This document shows positions 16,578-24,580 of a stretch of DNA of 64,000 nucleotides, one piece after another. The notes below the pieces were generated by a model that worked only from the letters and a program-made list of their open reading frames with translations, was not told the origin of the DNA and did not search any database. The stretch is from CAZTAO01 sp964611645. Lineage in GTDB: Bacteria > Armatimonadota > UBA5829. The stretch's first letter is position 1, and each line of letters opens with the position of its first letter. Location of the stretch: the NCBI GenBank assembly GCA_964611645.1, contig CAZTAO010000002.1, forward strand, positions 124,001 to 188,000, written 5' to 3'. The translations under genes were made by a program, and so were the position numbers.

Positions 16578-17624
16578 CTACGCCAATCGCTTGCGTATCA
16601 GCCGGACGAGAACATAGAGCAGGATCAGAACCGCAATCCAGTAGGGAGCAAATACCCCGATCCAGATCAGCCCCGAGAGCAGGGCGACGCTCGTACCCTT
16701 GAGCGAGTCGATGGATCTCTGCCACACTCCAGGAATGCCCTTCTCGGTGGATGCTTTGGGTTCCGTGAGGGTGACGGTGATTGTGGACATGTCAGATGCC
16801 GACCGCAGGTACTTCACCCGCCCCTGTATCTGCTCTATCTCCCCACGGACCCTGAAGAGCTGATTGGATACTGTGATTATGTCGGGGATCTTCTTGGCCT
16901 TCTGCATAATCTCCACGTACTGCGCTTCCTCGGCTCGTTTGTTGCGCAGCCTGGATTCGAGGTCGAAGACCTGCCCGGTCACGTCTTCGCCATTGAGGTT
17001 CTTGGCGGTTACCTCTCCGACCTTGCCTACTCGCGTAAGCACCGACTCAAATGCATTCACAGGCACCCGGACAGTCACCGTTCCATAGGGCGTTGCTTCC
17101 TCGCCCTCGGTTCGGCTGAACGCTGAGTTGGTCACGAACCCGCCAACCGACCGCGCGATGGCAATGATCTGATCAGCGGCCATCTCGATACTCTTGACCT
17201 TCACGGTAATATCGCCGGTCTTGATGATAAGCAGAGATGACTCCACTGAACCAACAGGCGGGAACGATGCTTCTCCCTCAGAACCTGACATCACAGCATC
17301 GGAACTCCTACTTGGCTGCGAGAGTGCCTGCTTCGCATTCCGTACAGGCATCGGCGAGATCGGCATAGCACCGGGACCGCCAGCCATACCAGGCATGCCC
17401 GGCGTGCCCATACCCCCCGGAGGCACAGGCGGACCGCACGCCGCCGGCCCCATCGGTCCTCCCATACCCGAAGGCATTGCGTCCTGGGCAGAGGAGAACT
17501 CTCCCTTGCTCGTGCTGGAGCACGAACTCATCATCAACACAACTGCAACCAGCAGGACGCCCATCGCGCCCAACACCGCCAACCGGCGTCCATTACCGAA
17601 ACCAGTCTTCCCAAAGCATCTCAT
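16578..17624 (-). CDS. DUF4349 lipoprotein
   Basis: 348 residues from ATG 17624, with GGAGG 8 nt upstream. The signal peptide ends in a lipobox (LMMSSC), so it should be a lipoprotein matured by the nearby Lgt/LspA. A Gly/Pro/Met-rich linker (about residues 45-95, GMGTPGMPGMAGGPG-like) leads into the DUF4349 domain (about 125-300): IIKTGDITVKVKSIE, FVTNSAFSRTEG, YGTVTVRVPVNAFE, a coiled-coil stretch (LESRLRNKRAEEAQYVEIM) and MSTITVTLTEP. A C-terminal membrane helix and RLIRKRLA tail close the protein. DUF4349 function is unknown. It lies 128 nt before the DUF624-like gene. Confidence 0.88.
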   Translation of the reverse strand: MRCFGKTGFGNGRRLAVLGAMGVLLVAVVLMMSSCSSTSKGEFSSAQDAMPSGMGGPMGPAACGPPVPPGGMGTPGMPGMAGGPGAMPISPMPVRNAKQALSQPSRSSDAVMSGSEGEASFPPVGSVESSLLIIKTGDITVKVKSIEMAADQIIAIARSVGGFVTNSAFSRTEGEEATPYGTVTVRVPVNAFESVLTRVGKVGEVTAKNLNGEDVTGQVFDLESRLRNKRAEEAQYVEIMQKAKKIPDIITVSNQLFRVRGEIEQIQGRVKYLRSASDMSTITVTLTEPKASTEKGIPGVWQRSIDSLKGTSVALLSGLIWIGVFAPYWIAVLILLYVLVRLIRKRLA

Positions 17625-17945
17625 CACACGATCCTCCACGCTGATTTGTGCGCTTACATAGGGTTAGAGTCATCGCGCGGGAGATATCTTCAAAGAAAGT
17701 TGAAGAAGAATCGTTGACCCTTGGTTGGTCTGGGTCATACAAGCGGGCTACAAATCCGACTAAGGCTAATTATTATAGTCAACCCCATATACGTCATATA
17801 TTTGACCGTGGTTCACAATTACTGAATGCGGCCTTCAAATACGGGTATACTCTCCATAGGCATCCTCAGCCGACTTCTTAGAAGTTGACGGGGCGCCATG
17901 CAGCCAGGCGTTACGTTTGGCAGGGTGAAAAGGGAGAACTAGACC
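17625..17945. other. Divergent promoter region
   Basis: 321 nt between two divergently transcribed genes for exported proteins. AT-rich in its centre, with a minus-strand TATAAT at 17772-17777 that could serve the DUF4349 gene, and TTGACC (about 17714) that could serve the plus-strand gene. Neither has a convincing partner hexamer. No gene is seen. Confidence 0.4.
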
Positions 17946-20174
17946 ATGAGTACCCATTCTGTTTCCAGAACACTGAGAGCGCCCCCCTCGTGGCGCTGGA
18001 GCATTATCTTCGCGATTCTGCTCATCGCTTTGTCGGCGGCAGCCTATGCGGCTTCAAGTCCGCAGCATGTGATGATGCTGCCATCTCAGGGGACGTTGAC
18101 GACCAACGTGCCTACGACGATCAGAGCCCAGTATCTTGACCGGGACGGCTACGGCGACGTCAGAAGCTGCTTTACAGTCATTTCGGAGTCGCCACGTGAT
18201 TTCTCGAACTCGGTGTACCTGCAGTACAACTCCGTGACGAACAAGATGTACCTGCGTAATGACGCCAACACCGCATGGAGTGCGGGCTATGCTCCCGGAT
18301 CTTCGAAGATACTGGAGAACAGCCAGTGCTGGGTATATCTTGCGACCTCTAAGGTAACTGGGAGCGGTAACTACCTCAACGTCGACTGGGTCATCGCGCT
18401 AAAGACATCGACGATGGCCGACAAGATCCTCTCCGGCTGGTCGTTTGTATATGACAAAGGGGGCCTATACGATGGTTGGGTCAGGACGGGTGAATACTCC
18501 ACAACTGCCCGCCCCGCAGCTCTGAAGCTGCTTGCCAACGGCGGCGCTCTGCCGACCGGCTCCGACCAGGTCTTCACCAGTCAGTACTACGATGCCAACG
18601 GCTTCGCCGACATCAACCGGGTCTACATGCTGATAAATACCGACATCTCGCAGACCAGCGCCATACTCGTGTCCTACAACAGGGCAGCTAACGAGGTTAT
18701 TCTCAAAGGCGACAATGGCGATACCTGGAGCGCGGGATACGCTCCGGGAACAGCAGTTACTCTGGAGAACAGCCAGTGTATAGTCAATGTTGCCGCCACG
18801 ACAGTGACTGCCGAGGACAACACTCTCACGGTCAACTGGGTTGTCCAACTCAAGCCTTCGATGGCGGGAAAACTGCTCAACGCCTGGACGTATGTCTCCA
18901 ACAATTCAGGTCTGGCCGAGAGCTGGAAGACCATGGGCGTATTCTACGATAACGTAAGCCCCGCAGTTCAGGGTTTCAGGCCGAAAGAACCGATCCCAAC
19001 AGGAACTGCGTCCGTGGTAACAGCCCAGTGGTCTGATGCCAACGGTTATGGCAATCTCGAAAGATGCTACCTGCTGCTGACCACCGAGCCGGGCAACAAC
19101 ATCAGGTTCTCCCTCAACACGGCGCAGGCAAACGCGATTTACGTGCGTTACAACGTCTATGAAAACAAACTTTACCTGAAGAACGACGCCAACACCTCCT
19201 GGGGCATTGGATATGCTCCTGGCGATGTCGCGATCCTGAGCAACAGCCAGGGCAGCGTGGATGTGTCGGCTTCTTCCATAACTCACCCGGACATCAACAC
19301 CACCAAACTGGACCTGATGGTGACGCCTTCTATTCCGGACACATCCGACTTGCGCGGATGGGGACAAGGGCGCGATTCTGGCGGAGCGCTAAGCGATTGG
19401 ACTCCAATGTTAGCGAATATGCTCGGAAGAGCCGCTACATTTGCCAACTTCGGCGGTGGCGCTGGTATGACCAACCAGGGAATCCTCACCGTAGTCAACG
19501 GTGACATAGGAACCACGGGCGCTTCTACCATGATAACCGGATTCCACGACAGCACGGGCGACTCATACACCGAGACGGGATCCAATGCCGGACTTGTCAC
19601 AGGCAGAATATACACTGACGCGCCGCCGCCCATTGTGTTTGGGCCCGGTGGTCCGTTCGGAGGAACTGCCGCAACAAAGGCGATAGCTGACGCTGCCGCA
19701 GCCGACGCGCTTAACACCTACAACTATCTCCAGGGACTGGCCACAACCGGGCCTGACCCAAGCGCTGCGGGCGAATTGGGCGGAAAGACAATTCCCCCTG
19801 GAACCTACAAAGCTGCGGGAGACACATTCGCCATCTCCCCGGCGACAACTCTGACACTCGACGCCTTGGGCGACTCGAATGCGATGTGGGTCTTCCAGAT
19901 GGGCGCGTCGCTCACCGTGGGCGAGGTGGGAGCAGGACTAACACCCGCCAACGTCGTCTTCAAGGACGGCATCGGCCAGCCAGGGAACGTCTATTGGGCG
20001 GTCGGCAGCGCGGCGACTATTAACACCGGCGCGCATATGGTGGGAACCATTATCGCCCCCGCTGGAATCACATTCTCCACCGCCGGCCAGACCATACTCA
20101 CAACTCTGGACGGCAGAGCGTTGGGCCTGACTGCTTCGGTTACGTTGGTCAACACCATTATCAACGTGCCGTAG
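17946..20174 (+). CDS. Secreted three-repeat protein with C-terminal DUF3494 ice-binding-like domain
   Basis: 742 residues, with GGGAGA upstream of the ATG. A signal peptide (about residues 1-35, ending AAYAASS) precedes three repeats of ~150 residues (about 40-190, 190-335, 340-490). Each contains a KLYLKNDANTSWGIGYAPG-type block and an ENSQ or NSQG turn. The last ~240 residues match DUF3494, the beta-helical fold of bacterial ice-binding proteins: YNYLQGLATTG, ELGGKTIPPGTYKAA, LTLDALGDSNAMWVFQMG, NVYWAVGSAATI, GTIIAPAGITFSTAG and DGRALGLTASVTL. DUF3494 proteins bind ice in cold-adapted bacteria, but many homologues are adhesin-like with no proven ice activity. The repeat function is unknown to me. 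Confidence 0.88.
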   Translation: MSTHSVSRTLRAPPSWRWSIIFAILLIALSAAAYAASSPQHVMMLPSQGTLTTNVPTTIRAQYLDRDGYGDVRSCFTVISESPRDFSNSVYLQYNSVTNKMYLRNDANTAWSAGYAPGSSKILENSQCWVYLATSKVTGSGNYLNVDWVIALKTSTMADKILSGWSFVYDKGGLYDGWVRTGEYSTTARPAALKLLANGGALPTGSDQVFTSQYYDANGFADINRVYMLINTDISQTSAILVSYNRAANEVILKGDNGDTWSAGYAPGTAVTLENSQCIVNVAATTVTAEDNTLTVNWVVQLKPSMAGKLLNAWTYVSNNSGLAESWKTMGVFYDNVSPAVQGFRPKEPIPTGTASVVTAQWSDANGYGNLERCYLLLTTEPGNNIRFSLNTAQANAIYVRYNVYENKLYLKNDANTSWGIGYAPGDVAILSNSQGSVDVSASSITHPDINTTKLDLMVTPSIPDTSDLRGWGQGRDSGGALSDWTPMLANMLGRAATFANFGGGAGMTNQGILTVVNGDIGTTGASTMITGFHDSTGDSYTETGSNAGLVTGRIYTDAPPPIVFGPGGPFGGTAATKAIADAAAADALNTYNYLQGLATTGPDPSAAGELGGKTIPPGTYKAAGDTFAISPATTLTLDALGDSNAMWVFQMGASLTVGEVGAGLTPANVVFKDGIGQPGNVYWAVGSAATINTGAHMVGTIIAPAGITFSTAGQTILTTLDGRALGLTASVTLVNTIINVP

Positions 20175-20270
20175 AGACCAGCAGACCTTGCCGTCAACGC
20201 AGATTGCAGGTCCGACTGGAAATACCTCCCCGGCGTGTGGGAGCACAACATGTGCCACAACCAAATAGAG

Positions 20271-20300
20271 GATAGGGGCGGGAGCAATCCCGCCCCTATC
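20271..20300 (+). terminator. Strong hairpin after the DUF3494 gene
   Basis: A 13-bp perfect stem (GATAGGGGCGGGA / TCCCGCCCCTATC) closed by a GCAA tetraloop, about 97 nt after the stop. There is no T-tract, so it may be a transcript-stabilising 3' hairpin rather than an intrinsic terminator. Confidence 0.5.
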
Positions 20301-20402
20301 GCTCTGGTGAACCCAAGACCCGACCGCTCGTGTCTCCGCCATGTACGAATTCCGCAGTTGCCTTTCTTCTTTGTTCCTCTGCATGTGCGAGGACTACGTA
20401 TG

Positions 20403-20646
20403 TTTTGGCTCTAACTACGGCTCGTATTGGGTATAATAGGAAGTAATACGTACATACAAGAGCCCAAAAGCGAGCCTGAGAGCGACGAGGCGTGACAGGA
20501 AGCCACGTAATTGCGTGACGATCAAGACGCAATCATCGGATATCCGATATCAAGAGGTGCTGCTTTAGCGCGCATTATTCACAAGAAGAGCGTATAATGC
20601 GCTGGGTGCCCCGGATTATGCGCATCGCGCATAATCCGGGTTAGGC
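20403..20646. repeat. Palindrome-dense noncoding element
   Basis: In order: TTTTGGCTCT (20403) pairing with AGAGCCCAAAA (20459); GGCTCG (20419) pairing with CGAGCC (20471), which interleaves with the first pair; ATTGCGT/ACGCAAT (20510-20533); the palindrome ATCGGATATCCGAT (20535-20548); GCGCATTAT/ATAATGCGC (20570-20602); and a 14-bp perfect inverted repeat CCCGGATTATGCGC/GCGCATAATCCGGG with a 3-nt loop (20610-20640) ending in GTTAGGC. It fills most of a 487-nt gap (20175-20661) upstream of the CHASE3 kinase; the remaining sequence holds the 3' hairpin and a possible TATAAT at about 20432. Confidence 0.75.
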
Positions 20647-20661
20647 GGAAGGGACATTTTT

Positions 20662-23310
20662 TTGAAAGCTAAATGCAGAATAGTTGGTTCAATCGCCGCA
20701 GTGGTGCTTCTGGTCGCTCTGGTGGTGATAGTAGCGTTCCGGGCTTTCGGACAGATCAGGGAATCGGCCGAGGCGCGGAAGCGCGCATTCATCGTAATAC
20801 ACAGCGGGAACGAGTTGCTGTCTACATTGATAAATGCCGAGACCGACCAGCGCGGCTACCTGCTGACCGGTGACGAGACCTTCCTCGTACCGTATTCGGC
20901 GGCCCGCGCTAGCCTCAGTGGCCATCTGAAAGAGCTGCGCCGACTCACCCTGAGCAGCGCGGCCAACAAACACCTGGACGCGATGACTCCGATGATGGAT
21001 GCCAAATTGGCATATTTGTCGGATAACATCGAGTTACGCCGCAAACACAGCATGGCTGCCGCACTGGCGAACGTGCGCGGCAGCCGAGGCAAGCGGTTGA
21101 TGGATTCGATCCGTGCTGAGATGAGCAGTGTCATAAAGATAGAGGAAGACGCACTGGCGAAGCGCGATATAGAGTTCCAGTCGAGCATGCGCCAACTGTT
21201 TACATTCATCGTTCTCGCCAGCGTGTTTACGCTGCTGATCGCGCTTGCGTTCGCCTATATGGTCTATCGGGAAACACAGCATCGGCTCAAGAACCTGGTT
21301 CATCTCGAAACACAGAATCTGCTCGAGATACAAAGTGAGTTGAACAAACAACTACAGTTGGCGAATAACACCCTAGAGGTTAGCGAGGAAAAGCTCGCGG
21401 TGACGCTGAACTCAATTGGCGACGCTGTGATAGCTACCGATGCCCAGGGGCGTGTGACGCTCCTGAACCCCCTGGCCCAGAAGCTTACCGGTTGGACGCT
21501 GACGGAAGCCGACGGTCGCCCCGTGGATGAGATCTTCCATATCATCAATGAGGAGACCCGCGAGCCTGCCAATATACCTGTAGCGGAAACTTTGGCGCGC
21601 GGCACCCTGCACGGCCTGGCCAATCACACCGTACTGATTGCGCGCGATGGAAGCGAGTGCTCTATCGCCGACAGTTGTGCGCCGATTCGTGACCGCGACA
21701 AGAAGGTGGTCGGCGCTGTGCTGGTGTTTCGTGACGTCACCAAGGAATATGCATCACAGCAGGCCTTGCGCGAGAATGTTGTGGAACTCAAACGTTTCGA
21801 CCAGGCGCTGCGGGAAACGAATGTCGATCTGGAGAGCGCCAAGACCATAGCGGAGAAAGCCAACCTCGCGAAGTCGGATTTCCTTTCGGGTATGAGCCAT
21901 GAACTCCGCAGCCCGCTCAATGCGATCCTGGGTTTCGCCCAACTCATGGAGTCCGACTCCCCGCCACCGTCGCCCGCCCAGCAGGAAAGCATAGCTCAGA
22001 TTCTCCAGGCGGGGTGGTATCTGCTGGACCTGATCAACGAAATCCTTGATCTGGCAAAAATCGAGTCCGGGAAGATTACGCTTTCGATGGAACCGGTGTC
22101 AATAGCCGAAGTTATGCTCGAAATCCAGACTATGATGGAACCTCAAGTGCAAGAGCGCCACATTCCCATAACGTTCCCCAATCTGGATAGTCCTTACTTC
22201 GTCCACGCCGATCGGACCCGGCTGAAGCAGGTGCTCATCAACATTCTCTCCAATGCGATCAAGTACAACAGGGAGGGAGGAACGATCATCGTGGACAGCG
22301 CCGAGGTCACACCGGAGCGCATTCGCATCAGCGTCACGGATACCGGGATGGGGTTGCCTCCGGAAAAGGTGGCGCAGCTCTTCCAGTCGTTCAATCGTCT
22401 TGGACAGGATATCGGCGCAGAGGAAGGCACAGGCATCGGCTTGGTGATGAGCAAGCGACTGGTCGAGTTGATGGATGGCGTCATCGGCGTGGAAAGCGCC
22501 GTCGGCGTGGGGAGCACATTCTGGATCGAACTGAGATCCGATGCCGCGCCGGCATTCTTGGTGGAAGCAATACCTGCAGCACTTGCCCGAGCACAACACC
22601 AGGCGAGCGCGCCACTGCACACTCTGCTTTATGTAGAAGATAACCCGGCGAACCTGAAGCTGGTCGAGCAACTCATTGCCCGCCACGCCGATCTGCGCCT
22701 GCTGACCGCGGTGGACGCAAGTCTCGGCATTGAGCTTGCGCGTACGTTCCAGCCGGAGATTATATTGATGGACATCAATCTGCCCGGCATCAGCGGCATC
22801 GAAGCCCTGAGAATCCTGCGCGAAGACCCGACAACAGCGCATATCCCCGTCGTTGGCCTTACGGCAAATGCCATGCCACGCGACATCGAGAAGGGTATGG
22901 CGGCGGGATTCTTCCGGTACATCACCAAGCCAATAAGGGTCAAGGAGTTTGAAGATACTCTGCAAGTGGCACTCGCATTTGCGAAGGAAAGCAGGGCACC
23001 GGCGCTTGGAGTGTCTGAGACTGGGGTGATCGGCGCAGATGAGATGCCCTTCGCTGCTGATGCAGTCAACGATCAGTACGTGGCAGATGCCGACGCCTCA
23101 GACGCTCTGCCACAGGCAGCCTCTGCGCCGCTGCCCGATGAGCTGATTGGTCGTCTGCGGGAAGCCGCGATGAGTGCCGACCACGACCTACTGCTGCTGC
23201 TGACCGATGAAGTTGATCGCTATGACATGCCCAAGGCTGAACAGATAAGGCACCATATCGAGGCATTTGACTACCAGTTGCTGCTGGACGCCGTTGGAAC
23301 CGGAGGATAG
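20662..23310 (+). CDS. CHASE3-PAS hybrid sensor histidine kinase
   Basis: 882 residues from a TTG at 20662, with GGAAGGGA about 9 nt upstream. Domains in order: membrane helix (8-28), periplasmic CHASE3 domain (about 30-180, with the INAETDQRGYLLTGDE signature), second membrane helix (about 186-206), PAS (about 240-365), HisKA with the phospho-accepting His413 in SHELRSPLNAILG, HATPase (N box LINILSNAIKYN, G boxes TGMGLPPEK and GTGIGLVMSK), and a REC domain with Asp704 in LMDINLPG. A ~100-residue C-terminal tail follows. The next gene starts 4 nt after the stop. CHASE3 senses an unknown extracellular cue. Confidence 0.95.
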   Translation: MKAKCRIVGSIAAVVLLVALVVIVAFRAFGQIRESAEARKRAFIVIHSGNELLSTLINAETDQRGYLLTGDETFLVPYSAARASLSGHLKELRRLTLSSAANKHLDAMTPMMDAKLAYLSDNIELRRKHSMAAALANVRGSRGKRLMDSIRAEMSSVIKIEEDALAKRDIEFQSSMRQLFTFIVLASVFTLLIALAFAYMVYRETQHRLKNLVHLETQNLLEIQSELNKQLQLANNTLEVSEEKLAVTLNSIGDAVIATDAQGRVTLLNPLAQKLTGWTLTEADGRPVDEIFHIINEETREPANIPVAETLARGTLHGLANHTVLIARDGSECSIADSCAPIRDRDKKVVGAVLVFRDVTKEYASQQALRENVVELKRFDQALRETNVDLESAKTIAEKANLAKSDFLSGMSHELRSPLNAILGFAQLMESDSPPPSPAQQESIAQILQAGWYLLDLINEILDLAKIESGKITLSMEPVSIAEVMLEIQTMMEPQVQERHIPITFPNLDSPYFVHADRTRLKQVLINILSNAIKYNREGGTIIVDSAEVTPERIRISVTDTGMGLPPEKVAQLFQSFNRLGQDIGAEEGTGIGLVMSKRLVELMDGVIGVESAVGVGSTFWIELRSDAAPAFLVEAIPAALARAQHQASAPLHTLLYVEDNPANLKLVEQLIARHADLRLLTAVDASLGIELARTFQPEIILMDINLPGISGIEALRILREDPTTAHIPVVGLTANAMPRDIEKGMAAGFFRYITKPIRVKEFEDTLQVALAFAKESRAPALGVSETGVIGADEMPFAADAVNDQYVADADASDALPQAASAPLPDELIGRLREAAMSADHDLLLLLTDEVDRYDMPKAEQIRHHIEAFDYQLLLDAVGTGG

Positions 23311-23314
23311 GCCA

Positions 23315-24460
23315 ATGGAGCAAACCATAATACCGAAACTTACCATGAGCATTCTCGTCGTCGACGATACTCCTGCTAACCTGCGCTTGGTGACAGGGAT
23401 GCTGAATGAGTTGGGATACAGAGTCAGGTCAGTTTCAAATGGGGCGTTTGCACTTCAGACGGCCAGGCATAACCCTCCTGACCTGATACTCCTTGACGTT
23501 ATGATGCCGGAGATGGACGGGTATGAGGTCTGCAAGCGCCTGAAGGCGGACGAGCAGTTGGCAGAGATCCCAGTGATCTTCCTCAGCTCGCTAAATGAAA
23601 CTGTGGACAAAGTAAAGGCGTTTGAAGTGGGTGGTGTCGATTACGTGACGAAGCCATTCCAACTGAGAGAACTGCAGGCGCGGGTAGCAACGCATCTGGA
23701 ACTCCACCGACAGAAGCGCCTGGCACGAGAGAGCTATGCGCAACTCAACGCGATGAACAAGGAAATGGAATCCTTTTCCTCGGCTGTCTCTCACGACCTG
23801 CGAGCGCCGATTCTCAGGATGTCCCGTCTGACCCAGGCGTTCCTGGAGGACTACGGAGACATTCTGGACCAGCAAGGTCGCACATACATAGAGCACACGC
23901 GGGATGAAGCCCAGCGCATGGGCAGACTGGTAGACGACTTGCTGGAGCTATCCCGGGTAACCTGTTCCGAGATATCCTTTTGCGAAGTGAATCTGAGCGG
24001 GATCGCGGAGCAAGTATCCCAGCGACTCCGCGAAGCCGAGCCGGAAAGGTCCATTGATTTCGTCATCCAGCCGGATGTATCCGTGGTAGGTGACCCGCGC
24101 TTACTGGAAGTTGTTCTCACGAATTTGCTGGGCAACGCAGCTAAATTTACCAGGAAACGAGAGCAGGCCAGTATCGACTTCTGCAGAATCGAAGAGGGCA
24201 GAGCAACAGTCTTCTTGGTGAGGGACAACGGAGCTGGCTTCGATATGGACTACGCGGACAAGCTCTTCACCCCATTCAAGAGGCTGCACGCAGATTCGGA
24301 CTACCCGGGCACCGGCGTGGGACTGGCGACTGTGCAGAGAATAATCCGACGACACGGGGGAGAAGTCTGGGCGGACGCCCAAGTCGATGAGGGCGCGAAG
24401 TTCTGGTTCACGCTGCCCCCAAACCCGTATCTTCTACAATCGGCGGCTGTTGCGGGGTGA
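23315..24460 (+). CDS. Response regulator-histidine kinase fusion (REC-HisKA-HATPase)
   Basis: 382 residues from ATG 23315, with GGAGG 7 nt upstream. The N-terminal REC domain (about residues 12-128) carries Asp61 in LLDVMMPEMDG. It is followed by a coiled linker, HisKA with His160 (SHDLRAPILRM) and a HATPase domain (LLGNAAKFTRK, DNGAGFDM, GTGVGLATVQRI). It has no membrane segment, so it is a cytoplasmic kinase whose input is phosphorylation, most simply from the hybrid kinase encoded 4 nt upstream. Output beyond the kinase is not encoded nearby, except perhaps by the convergent CheB-CheR-PP2C protein. Confidence 0.94.
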   Translation: MEQTIIPKLTMSILVVDDTPANLRLVTGMLNELGYRVRSVSNGAFALQTARHNPPDLILLDVMMPEMDGYEVCKRLKADEQLAEIPVIFLSSLNETVDKVKAFEVGGVDYVTKPFQLRELQARVATHLELHRQKRLARESYAQLNAMNKEMESFSSAVSHDLRAPILRMSRLTQAFLEDYGDILDQQGRTYIEHTRDEAQRMGRLVDDLLELSRVTCSEISFCEVNLSGIAEQVSQRLREAEPERSIDFVIQPDVSVVGDPRLLEVVLTNLLGNAAKFTRKREQASIDFCRIEEGRATVFLVRDNGAGFDMDYADKLFTPFKRLHADSDYPGTGVGLATVQRIIRRHGGEVWADAQVDEGAKFWFTLPPNPYLLQSAAVAG

Positions 24461-24580
24461 CCGATGGGAGAAGCCCCTCGTAGGTCCTTGCAGGGTGGCC
24501 AGGGCTGGTGCGCCGATGGGGAAGAAGCCTCTCGCAGGTGTTGGAAGGGAACCGTTAGGCCTGCCAAACCTGCTGCCGGC

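Noticed and set aside
20604..20646. True integron attC site
   Set aside because: GTTAGGC is present at the 3' side, but the 5' partner box (RYYYAAC) is not; the sequence there is GGGTGCC. No integrase is in the window.
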